Shown: piece after piece, positions 34,573-42,527 of the stretch | Layout of the letters: each line of letters starts with the position of its first letter | How positions within the stretch are numbered: the stretch's first letter is position 1 | Assembly (NCBI GenBank): GCA_015064445.1 | Contig: SVSE01000004.1 | Span: 62,001-126,000, forward strand | DNA length: 64,000 nt | Source: Oscillospiraceae bacterium | GTDB lineage: Bacteria; Bacillota; Clostridia; Oscillospirales; CAG-272 | Reading direction: 5' to 3' | Position numbers and translations under genes: made by a program | The notes under the pieces: model-generated | Database searches by the model: none | Seen by the model: only the letters and a program-made list of their open reading frames with translations | What the model was told of the DNA's origin: nothing

Positions 34573-37050
34573 ATGAACAAACCGATTTCAAAAAGGCTTA
34601 AAAAGCTAAAATTACAAAGCGAGCCAAAGGAGCTTCTTTTAGAGATTTTTACAATGCTTATCGCTTTTGCGATAACTCCGATAAAATTTCTGTTTGATAT
34701 TTATCCGTTTGGGCTTGCTCTTTGTGCCTCGACAAGAAGGCGTGCGCCCTTTGCCCTTGCAGGAAGCGCCTTGTCGTTTGTTTTGTTTGTGGACAAGCCT
34801 GTTCCGTATGTGATTGCCCTGCTCGCCCTTGTTGGAATGCGACTGGTAGGAAGCGTTTGGCTACACGATAACGGAGAAAGGGAGCTTTCGCTCGGAAAAT
34901 CCTCACGACCAAGCTTTGTGAGCTTGATTTTTATGGAAAGAGCCTCGGTAAGAGTCGCCCTGTGTGCGCTTTGTGCGCTCGGGCTTGGCGTTTGGAGAGT
35001 TATAGCAAGCGCGTATTCGTACTACGAAATCTTTGTTTTGATATTCTTTTGCGTGCTTGCAAGTGTGCTTTGCTATGCGCTATGCTCGCTCGACGAGGGA
35101 AGCTCCGACAGGCTTCTTGGAATTTGTGCGCTTCTTTTCATTTTTATCTATGCGATAAGGGGCAAGGAAATCTTTGGACTTGATATTTCAATGGTGCTGT
35201 CCTATGCGTCAATTCTCTATGCCTCAAAATACATATCGGGGGCAAAAAGCTGTGCCCTCGGTGCGCTACTCGGCATCTGTCACGGCCCTTTGTTCGCCCC
35301 TGTGTTTGCAATTTGCGCCATAACAAGCTCTTTTCTTTGGAGCTTTTCGTACTATCTTGCAATAATAAGCGCCCTTGTTATGAGCGTTGGCTATGGCGTT
35401 TTCGCATCGGGCTATCAGGCGCTCGTTTACCTTTTGCCAGAGCTACTTCTCGCCTCGCTTGCTATGTATCCGATAACGCGCTTTGAGATTTTGCCACGCG
35501 CCGACAGGCTTTTGGGAATCAAATCATCGTCGCCCAAGGTGGTAAGCACCACGGATGCCTCAAGAGAGGCAACGCTTGAAATGTCAAGGACCTTTTCCGA
35601 GATTTCGGAGCTTCTTAGTGAGCTATCACAAAAAGGAAAATCGCCCGACAGGGAGTTTTACAAGAGCGCAAGCCTCGAAATATGCGAGAGCCATTGCTTT
35701 TCGTGCCCAAAGCGCACAATTTGCTGGGAAAAGGAAATTCTAACAACAAAGGACAACATCGCAAGAATGGGCGAGGGAGTGTTTGTAAATGGCTCGCCAA
35801 GCGTCGATTCTCTTGATGAAAGATTTTTGCATCGTTGTCCAAACATTGAGCTTATATTCGATGAGCTTTCTGCCTTTAAGGAGTCGTGCGACAAGCGACT
35901 CTTTGCCACTGACAAGCTTGAAATTAGCGCACAGGATTATGCGCTTATGTCGAGGCTGATTGATGAGATTTTCTTGTCAATTGACAAGGATTCGCGCCCA
36001 AATCCACTTCTTTACGACAAGGTGGTGCGTGCCTGCGATAGAATCGGATTAAGATACGGCTTTTGCACCGTTACTGGCACGGAAAATGTTAAAATCACTC
36101 TCGGAGAGGTCGATAGCGAGGGCTCAAAATGCTCACTTAATGATTTGAAAATAGCGCTTGAGGACGCACTCGACATTTCTCTTGACGCGCCCGTGCTTTG
36201 CGAGGACGAGGACACGAGCAAAATCACAATAAAAAGGGCAAAATCGCTTGCAATCGTGAGCGAAAGCGCGTTTTTATCAGAGAACGAAAAGGAGCAAAAC
36301 GGCGACACAGTGTGCGAGATTTTCTCATCTGATGACAAATATTACTCGCTTTTGTGTGACGGAATGGGAACAGGCGCTGAGGCGCACGCAACCTCGCAAA
36401 TGTGTGCCGAATTTATGAGAAAGCTCCTTCCTGTTTGTAAGAGCAAGGAGCTCGCAATGTGTATGCTTAACAATTTTGTAAGGGCAAAGGCGCTGGAATC
36501 CTCGTCAAGCGTTGATTTGCTTGAAATCGACCTCTTAAACGGAAGCGCTTGCCTTGTAAAAAGTGGGGCTGCGCCCTCGTTTATCAAAAGAGGCACGAGT
36601 GTTTTTAGACTCCATTCTCGCACAGCGCCTATCGGCATTATGAGGGAGCTTGATGCCGAAAAGCTCGACTTCTCTCTGCGCGAGGGCGACATTATTGTTA
36701 TGATAAGCGACGGAATCGCAAGCGATGAAAGGGACAGCAAGTATTTAGTTGACTTTCTTTCAAGCGTTGAGGTGGTAGAAAATGATGAAATTATCGACAC
36801 TCTCCCCCTCGATAATATCAAAAAAGAGGTTCTTGCCCCTGCAAACTCGGCTGGCGCTATAAAATCGAGCGAGCCTCTTGAAAGAGCGCCCAAAAGAATC
36901 CCCTTCGCCTCTCTTGCTGATGCGATAATCAAGCTCGCCAAGCAAAGAGTCACCTCGTGCGATGATATGAGCGTGAGCGTGATTAAAATCACGAATGCGT
37001 ATACGAGCGAAAGCGAGTATCAAGGTTCCAAGCGTGAAAATGCTATTTGA
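34573..37050 (+). CDS. spoIIE: Stage II sporulation protein E
   Basis: An 825-residue membrane phosphatase that activates sigma-F in the forespore by dephosphorylating SpoIIAA and takes part in asymmetric division. Residues about 30-315 hold roughly ten membrane segments; 330-560 form the middle oligomerisation region with a cysteine cluster CESHCFSCPKRTICW; 570-790 are the PP2C phosphatase with LLCDGMGTGAEAHATS (metal Asp), VKSGAAPSFI and GDIIVMISDG. DDMSVSVIKI closes the domain. The final 19 residues (TNAYTSESEYQGSKRENAI) and the stop codon come from structured element S1 copy 2, so the native C-terminus has been replaced. Confidence 0.95.
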   Translation: MNKPISKRLKKLKLQSEPKELLLEIFTMLIAFAITPIKFLFDIYPFGLALCASTRRRAPFALAGSALSFVLFVDKPVPYVIALLALVGMRLVGSVWLHDNGERELSLGKSSRPSFVSLIFMERASVRVALCALCALGLGVWRVIASAYSYYEIFVLIFFCVLASVLCYALCSLDEGSSDRLLGICALLFIFIYAIRGKEIFGLDISMVLSYASILYASKYISGAKSCALGALLGICHGPLFAPVFAICAITSSFLWSFSYYLAIISALVMSVGYGVFASGYQALVYLLPELLLASLAMYPITRFEILPRADRLLGIKSSSPKVVSTTDASREATLEMSRTFSEISELLSELSQKGKSPDREFYKSASLEICESHCFSCPKRTICWEKEILTTKDNIARMGEGVFVNGSPSVDSLDERFLHRCPNIELIFDELSAFKESCDKRLFATDKLEISAQDYALMSRLIDEIFLSIDKDSRPNPLLYDKVVRACDRIGLRYGFCTVTGTENVKITLGEVDSEGSKCSLNDLKIALEDALDISLDAPVLCEDEDTSKITIKRAKSLAIVSESAFLSENEKEQNGDTVCEIFSSDDKYYSLLCDGMGTGAEAHATSQMCAEFMRKLLPVCKSKELAMCMLNNFVRAKALESSSSVDLLEIDLLNGSACLVKSGAAPSFIKRGTSVFRLHSRTAPIGIMRELDAEKLDFSLREGDIIVMISDGIASDERDSKYLVDFLSSVEVVENDEIIDTLPLDNIKKEVLAPANSAGAIKSSEPLERAPKRIPFASLADAIIKLAKQRVTSCDDMSVSVIKITNAYTSESEYQGSKRENAI

Positions 37051-37105
37051 TTTTCACAAGCTACATAGTAGCCTGTTCGAAAGAACAGTGGGCTTGGGTT
37101 CTTCA
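36994..37105 (+). repeat. Structured element S1, copy 2
   Basis: Nearly identical to copy 1, with GCTAC/GTAGC around ATA instead of GTA and CTGTTC/GAACAG around GAAA instead of AAAA; the closing helix keeps CCAAGC/GCTTGG. The first 57 bp are translated as the end of SpoIIE. Confidence 0.85.
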
Positions 37106-37300
37106 ATGAGGAATGAGGAACGCGGAGTGAGCTTCGCAATGAATTGCAACCTCACAGTTGCATGAATCGACACTCCGTGTCATGAATTGCGAGGGTCGCA
37201 TGAATTGCCTTCGGCATGACGGGTTGCGATTCGATTCATGGCGCAAGCCGATTCATGGAGCGCAGCGAGAATTCATGATGCAATAGCATCAATTCATCGC
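37106..37300. repeat. GAATTC-like units and hairpin array B3
   Basis: Hairpins GCAAC/GTTGC, GACAC/GTGTC, GCGA/TCGC and GCC/GGC with ATGAATY spacers, then, in the opposite sense, GGC/GCC, CGC/GCG and GATGC/GCATC with RATTCAT spacers. The midpoint is near 37225. The array occupies most of the 317-bp gap between spoIIE and pncB; no gene is seen. Confidence 0.8.
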
Positions 37301-37336
37301 CGAAGATGTATAAGTGTGAAGCGACTGTTTGACATC

Positions 37337-37365
37337 AAAAAAGCACTCCAAGTAGAGTGCTTTTT
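37337..37365 (-). terminator. Terminator of pncB
   Basis: AAAAAAGCACTC / GAGTGCTTTTT with a 6-nt loop, bidirectional by composition, 2 bp past the pncB stop. Confidence 0.85.
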
Positions 37366-37367
37366 CT

Positions 37368-38813
37368 TTATTTCCTTTTCGATTTCAAAAGCTCGTGCTT
37401 TTCATCCCACAGCCTTTGAGAGAGGTCAACATAGTAGTTATGAGGATTTTCAAGACGAAGCACCTCATCCCACATGGAATCGAGCTCTTTTTTGCATTTT
37501 TCACGGATTTTATCGACACTTGGCGAGGTATAAACGCATTTTCCACTCTCGAAAATCTTAACACGAAGGTCACGCAAAATGTAATTTTCCATTGTCTTGC
37601 GCTTCCAAACATACTCGCTATCAAAGAGCTCATATGGCTTACTCTCGTCGATTTTCTCATCAAAAATCGTGATAAGGTCTGCCTCTGCCTTGCCTGTTTC
37701 CTTGGAATAGAAGCGATAAAGGCTCTTGAAGTTTGGATTTGTTATCTTGCCTGCGTTTTCGCTTATCTTAATCTTTGGAATTAGCTTGCCATTCTTTTCA
37801 ACTGCGCAAAGCTTATAAACTCCACCAAAAACGCTCTCACTCTTGGCAGTTACAAGTCTTTCGCCAACGCCAAACGCATCAACTCGTGCGCCCTGCAAGA
37901 GAATATCTCTTATAATGTACTCATCAAGTGAGTTTGAAATTACAATCTTGCACTCGGTAAGCCCTGCACTGTCAAGCAATTTTCTTGCCTTTTTGGAAAG
38001 ATAGGTAATGTCGCCCGAGTCAATTCGAATTGCACAGTGCTTTAATTGCTCCTCGCTCAAATTGCTCTTGAATGCCTTAATTGCGTTAGGCACGCCACTC
38101 TTTAAAACATCATAGGTGTCAACTAAGAGCGTTGGATTATCAGGATAAAGCTTAACATATGCCTCAAACGCCTCATATTCGCTATCAAACATTTGAATCC
38201 AGGAGTGCGCCATTGTGCCACCTGCCTTGACTCCAAACATTTTATCGGCAATTGTGCAGGAGGTTGAGGCACAGCCACCTATATACGATGCACGCGCTCC
38301 GTAAATTGAGGCATCTGCACCGTGTGCGCGTCTTGCACCAAATTCAGATACAGGTCTTCCCTGCGCCGACCTTGCAATTCTCGACGCCTTTGTCGCAATC
38401 AAGCATTGATGATTGATTGTAAGAAGCACAAAGGTTTCAATAAACTGCGCCTCAATGGCTGGGGCACGCACGGTCATTATCGGCTCGTGTGGGAAGATAA
38501 CTGTTCCCTCCTCGACGCTCCAAATGTCGCCTGTGAACTTGAAATTTTTAAGATATGCAAGAAATTCCTCATCAAAAATTCCCTTTGAGCGAAGATATTC
38601 AATGTCCTCATCCTCAAATTTTATCGAATTGATATATTCAATCACCTGCTCAAGTCCTGCAAAAATGGCATAACCACCACCGTCAGGCACACGACGGAAG
38701 AACACATCAAAGTATGCAATTTGGTCCCTTACCTCGCTGTGAAAATAGCCACGCGCCATAGTCAGCTCGTAAAAATCGCAAAGAAGCGTAAGCTCTCTTT
38801 TTCCTATATTCAT
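37368..38813 (-). CDS. pncB: Nicotinate phosphoribosyltransferase
   Basis: A 481-residue enzyme joining nicotinate and PRPP to form nicotinate mononucleotide in NAD salvage. Recognisable segments are LLCDFYELTMARGYF, EFGARRAHGADASIYGARASYIGG, HSWIQMFDSEYEAF and IRIDSGDITYLSKKARKLLD. Length is typical of the longer bacterial form. It is divergent from nadE, with promoters only about 10 bp apart. Confidence 0.95.
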   Translation of the reverse strand: MNIGKRELTLLCDFYELTMARGYFHSEVRDQIAYFDVFFRRVPDGGGYAIFAGLEQVIEYINSIKFEDEDIEYLRSKGIFDEEFLAYLKNFKFTGDIWSVEEGTVIFPHEPIMTVRAPAIEAQFIETFVLLTINHQCLIATKASRIARSAQGRPVSEFGARRAHGADASIYGARASYIGGCASTSCTIADKMFGVKAGGTMAHSWIQMFDSEYEAFEAYVKLYPDNPTLLVDTYDVLKSGVPNAIKAFKSNLSEEQLKHCAIRIDSGDITYLSKKARKLLDSAGLTECKIVISNSLDEYIIRDILLQGARVDAFGVGERLVTAKSESVFGGVYKLCAVEKNGKLIPKIKISENAGKITNPNFKSLYRFYSKETGKAEADLITIFDEKIDESKPYELFDSEYVWKRKTMENYILRDLRVKIFESGKCVYTSPSVDKIREKCKKELDSMWDEVLRLENPHNYYVDLSQRLWDEKHELLKSKRK

Positions 38814-38844
38814 ATCAAAAATCCCTCACAATTTAAAAAATCTC

Positions 38845-38873
38845 TTGAATTTCTCTTTCAATAAATGTATAAT
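38845..38873 (+). promoter_or_regulatory. Promoter of nadE
   Basis: TTGAAT, 17-bp spacer, TATAAT. Confidence 0.7.
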
Positions 38874-38881
38874 CTAAATAT

Positions 38882-38910
38882 ATAATATCTTAAAATTGTC
38901 GAAAAGTCAA
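38882..38910 (-). promoter_or_regulatory. Promoter of pncB
   Basis: Minus strand TTGACT, 17-bp spacer, TATTAT. The pncB and nadE promoters face away with their -10 boxes 8 bp apart; the transcripts cross, so one regulator could act on both. Confidence 0.7.
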
Positions 38911-38933
38911 GGCTTTCGCCGGAAAGGGGACAC

Positions 38934-40832
38934 ATGAAACACGGATTTGTAAAGGTTAAGGCGCTCTCGCCCGAGCTACGAGTAGCCGATGTAAAATTTA
39001 ATACTGCTAAGATTATTCAAGCGATTTGGGACAGTGCCGAAAACGGTGTTAAGGTGCTTGTGCTTCCCGAGCTTTGCCTTTGTGGGGCAAGCTGTGGCGA
39101 TTTGCTTTTGCAATCGGCTATGCTCGATGCGTGCGAGGATGCCCTTGATAGCATTCGTGCATCAAGCGTTGGAAAGGACATCGTTACCTTCGTTGGTGCT
39201 CCACTAAGAGGGGCTTCGGCAATTTATAATTGCGCTGTCGCAATTTGCAACGGAGAAATTTTGGGAGTTTTCCCAAAAGTAACGCCATCAAGCTATACCG
39301 GTGCGCGTGATTCCCGTTATTTTTCGAGCCTTCCTGCCGACAATGGAATTAAAATTTGCAAGCAGGTGTACGATTTTTCAAGCGAATGTGTGCTTGAATG
39401 TGATTCTATGCCATCGCTTAAAATCGGCGTCGTAATCGGCGATGATGCCCTTTCATTTAAGAGCCTTATCGGTGGACGCTGTCAAGGTGGTGCTACCGTA
39501 ATTGCTCATCTTGATGCAAGATGCGCGCTTGTCGGCTCTTATGAGCGAAAGATGCAATCGCTTGTAGCGCAAAGCGCAATGTATAAGTGTGCAATAGTTA
39601 GTGCGAGCGCAGGCGAGGGAGAAACCTCAACCGATATGCTCTTCGCACCACATAATATTATTTGCGAAAATGGCGAAATTCTTACACAGAGTGGACCATT
39701 TTCCTCTCAAAATGGCGAATGTGTGTCAGAGATTGACACGGAGCTACTTGTAAACGCTCGAGCCACAGATGCAAGCGTGCAGGTGTTCGCCTCTACCACT
39801 CCATTTAGCCTCAAGAGTGAAAAAACCACTCTTACGCGCAAAATTGATGCTTATCCGTTCATTTCGGGCGATAAGGATAGATACGAATTTATCTTGACCG
39901 TACAGGCAAGGGCGCTTGCAAAAAGGCTTGTCGCCTCACATTCGAGGACAGCAGTGCTTGGAATCTCTGGTGGTCTTGATTCAACGCTTGCCCTGCTCGT
40001 TTTGTGTCGCGCAACCGACCATCTCGGCTGGGAAAGAGAGAAAATTCACGCAATTACAATGCCCTGCTTCGGCACTACCAAGCGCACAAAATCGAATGCA
40101 ACTCTGCTTTGCGAGGCTCTTGGTGTTACCTTTAAGGAAATCAATATTGCCGACAGCGTAAGGCTTCATTTCAAGGACATAGGTCACGATGAGGGCGACC
40201 ATAGCGTAACCTTTGAGAATGCCCAAGCGCGAGAGCGCACACAAATTCTTATGGACTACGCAAATCGCACAGGTGGTCTTGTTGTTGGCACAGGCGACCT
40301 AAGTGAAATCGCACTCGGCTGGTCAACCTATAATGCCGACCATATGTCAATGTATAATCCAAACTGCGATATTCCAAAAACGCTTGTGCGTCATCTCGTT
40401 TATCACGAGGCAATCAGATTAGAGGGCGAGAGCCGTGATATTTTGAGCGATATTCTCGACACTCCCGTTTCTCCTGAGCTTTTGCCACCTGACGAAAATG
40501 GACAAATCGAGCAAAGGACCGAGGACCTTGTTGGACCTTATGAGCTTCACGATTTCTTTATCTACAATTTTGTAAGAAGACGCTTTGCCCCGTCCAAGAT
40601 TTACAGGCTTGCAAAATATGCATTTAACGGAAAATTTGATGAAAAAACAATATACAAGTGGCTTGAGGTGTTTATAAAACGCTTCTTCACACAACAATTC
40701 AAGCGCTCCTGCGCCCCTGACGGTGTCAAGGTTGGCTCGGTTGCTCTCTCTCCAAGAGGGGAGCTTTTGATGCCAAGCGATGCGACCTCGTGGGCGTGGC
40801 TTGACGAGCTTGAAGCAAACAAAGACTATTAA
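38934..40832 (+). CDS. nadE: NAD synthetase with degenerate glutaminase domain
   Basis: A 632-residue protein: N-terminal nitrilase-like glutaminase (1-260) and C-terminal ATP-dependent NAD synthetase (about 310-632). The synthetase has the P-loop GISGGLDSTLAL and the GTGDLSEIALGWSTYNADHMSMYN loop. In the glutaminase, Glu46 (LPELCLCG) and Lys115 (FPKVTPSSY) are present, but the nucleophile Cys of the usual VEICED motif is Gly169 (VVIGDD; GGC codon at 39438-39440). The enzyme should therefore use free ammonia. Ribosome site GGAAAGGGG. It lies 10 bp before the Lrp-type regulator. Confidence 0.93.
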   Translation: MKHGFVKVKALSPELRVADVKFNTAKIIQAIWDSAENGVKVLVLPELCLCGASCGDLLLQSAMLDACEDALDSIRASSVGKDIVTFVGAPLRGASAIYNCAVAICNGEILGVFPKVTPSSYTGARDSRYFSSLPADNGIKICKQVYDFSSECVLECDSMPSLKIGVVIGDDALSFKSLIGGRCQGGATVIAHLDARCALVGSYERKMQSLVAQSAMYKCAIVSASAGEGETSTDMLFAPHNIICENGEILTQSGPFSSQNGECVSEIDTELLVNARATDASVQVFASTTPFSLKSEKTTLTRKIDAYPFISGDKDRYEFILTVQARALAKRLVASHSRTAVLGISGGLDSTLALLVLCRATDHLGWEREKIHAITMPCFGTTKRTKSNATLLCEALGVTFKEINIADSVRLHFKDIGHDEGDHSVTFENAQARERTQILMDYANRTGGLVVGTGDLSEIALGWSTYNADHMSMYNPNCDIPKTLVRHLVYHEAIRLEGESRDILSDILDTPVSPELLPPDENGQIEQRTEDLVGPYELHDFFIYNFVRRRFAPSKIYRLAKYAFNGKFDEKTIYKWLEVFIKRFFTQQFKRSCAPDGVKVGSVALSPRGELLMPSDATSWAWLDELEANKDY

Positions 40833-40842
40833 GGAGTTTATT

Positions 40843-41322
40843 ATGGAAAAAATTTTAACTTTACTTGAAAACGATTCAACTCTTACCGCTGACGAGCTTT
40901 CTGTAATGCTCAAAAAAGAGGTTGGCGAGGTTAAGGATATGATTGAAAAATACGAGCGTGACGGTGTTATTCTCGGCTACCATACAGTAGTTGATTGGGA
41001 CAAGACCGACCGTGAGTATGTAAGCGCGCTTATCGAGGTTAAGGTTATGCCTCAAAGAGATAAGGGCTTTGACAAAATTGCCGAAAAAATCACACTTCAC
41101 CCAGAGGTTAAGTCGCTTTACCTTATGTCAGGTGGCTTTGACTTTACCGTAATTATTGAGGGCAAAACTATGAAAGAGGTGGCTTACTTTGTAGCACAAA
41201 AGCTCGCTCCTATCGAGTTTGTTACATCGACTGCTACTCACTTTGTTTTGAAGAAATACAAGGACAAGGGTGTTGTTTACACCTCTAAGGAAAAGGACGA
41301 AAGAGGTAATATGCCCCTATGA
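40843..41322 (+). CDS. Lrp/AsnC-family transcription regulator
   Basis: A 159-residue regulator with an N-terminal winged helix-turn-helix (1-55, LTADELSVMLKKEVGEVKDMIEKYERDGVI) and a C-terminal RAM ligand domain (60-150, VKSLYLMSGGFDFTVIIEG). Start at 40843 has AAGGAG upstream. Overlaps the aminotransferase by 4 bp, so it probably controls or senses amino acid metabolism linked to it. Confidence 0.92.
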   Translation: MEKILTLLENDSTLTADELSVMLKKEVGEVKDMIEKYERDGVILGYHTVVDWDKTDREYVSALIEVKVMPQRDKGFDKIAEKITLHPEVKSLYLMSGGFDFTVIIEGKTMKEVAYFVAQKLAPIEFVTSTATHFVLKKYKDKGVVYTSKEKDERGNMPL

Positions 41323-42497
41323 TAGACTACTCAAAGATGCTCTGTGACACGGTGCAGGAAATCAAGCCCTCGGGCATTCGAAAATTCTTCGATATGCTCT
41401 CTGATATGGGCGATGATGTTGTTGCACTCACAGTAGGTCAGCCCGATTTTGTTACCCCGTGGCACATACGCGAGGCAGCAATCGACTCTCTCGAAAAGGG
41501 AAAGACCTACTACACCTCGAATGCAGGTATGCCAGAGCTACGAAACGAAATTTCGAGGTATATGAAAAGAAAATTCTCGCTTGACTATAAGCCAGACGAG
41601 ATAATTGTTACAGTTGGTGGAAGCGAGGCTATTGATATTGCAATTCGCTCTCTCGTCAATCCTGGCGATGAGGTAATTTTGCCAACACCGTCATTCGTTT
41701 GCTATGAGCCTATTGCTAAAATGTGTGGCGCTAAGGTTGTGACCGTTGAGACAAAGCTCGAAAACAACTTCAAGCTCACAGCAAGGGAGCTTCGTGAGGC
41801 TATAAGCGACAAAACAAAGCTTCTTATTCTTCCATTCCCTAACAATCCAACAGGCGCAATTTTGACGCGTGAGGAGCTTGAGGAATTAGCAGAGGTGCTT
41901 CGTGATACAAATATCGCAGTCCTCTCTGATGAAATCTATGCTGAGCTTACATATGGAAGAAGCCATGTGTCGATTGCATCAATTGACGGTATGCGTGAGC
42001 GTACAATTATTGCAAGTGGATTTTCAAAGGCTTATGCTATGACAGGCTGGCGCCTTGGCTATCTTTGCGCACCTGCTCCCCTTGCAATTCAAATGCTAAA
42101 GCTTCATCAATTTGCTATTATGTGCTCGCCTACTGCTTCACAGTTTGCCGCAACAGAGGCTATGAAAAATGGCGATGATGATATCGAATATATGAGAAAC
42201 GAATACAACAGGCGTCGCGTCTTCATTCTTGAGGGACTTCGCAAGATAGGCATTGAGTGCTTTGAGCCAGAGGGCGCATTCTATATCTATCCAAATGTTG
42301 GAAAATTCGGACTTTCAAGCGAGGAATTTTGCGAAAGACTCTTGTTTGAGCACAAGTGCGCTATCGTTCCTGGCACAGCCTTTGGCGACGGTGGCGAGGG
42401 ATTTGCAAGAATTTCCTACGCTTACTCAGTAAAGCATATCTCAGAGGCACTCAAGCGCATAGAGGCGTTTGTTAATCGACTCAAAAGCGAAAAATAA
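41319..42497 (+). CDS. Class I/II PLP aminotransferase
   Basis: A 392-residue fold-type I aminotransferase, similar to aspartate/aromatic aminotransferases of the PatA/AspC type. The PLP lysine is in SGFSKAYAMTGWRLGY, FPNNPTGAIL holds the cofactor Asn, and the C-terminal substrate arginine is in FARISYAYS. The amino acid pair used cannot be fixed. Translationally coupled to the Lrp regulator. Confidence 0.93.
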   Translation: MIDYSKMLCDTVQEIKPSGIRKFFDMLSDMGDDVVALTVGQPDFVTPWHIREAAIDSLEKGKTYYTSNAGMPELRNEISRYMKRKFSLDYKPDEIIVTVGGSEAIDIAIRSLVNPGDEVILPTPSFVCYEPIAKMCGAKVVTVETKLENNFKLTARELREAISDKTKLLILPFPNNPTGAILTREELEELAEVLRDTNIAVLSDEIYAELTYGRSHVSIASIDGMRERTIIASGFSKAYAMTGWRLGYLCAPAPLAIQMLKLHQFAIMCSPTASQFAATEAMKNGDDDIEYMRNEYNRRRVFILEGLRKIGIECFEPEGAFYIYPNVGKFGLSSEEFCERLLFEHKCAIVPGTAFGDGGEGFARISYAYSVKHISEALKRIEAFVNRLKSEK

Positions 42498-42527
42498 GAA
42501 ATTTTAATACACTATAAGGAGAAAATT

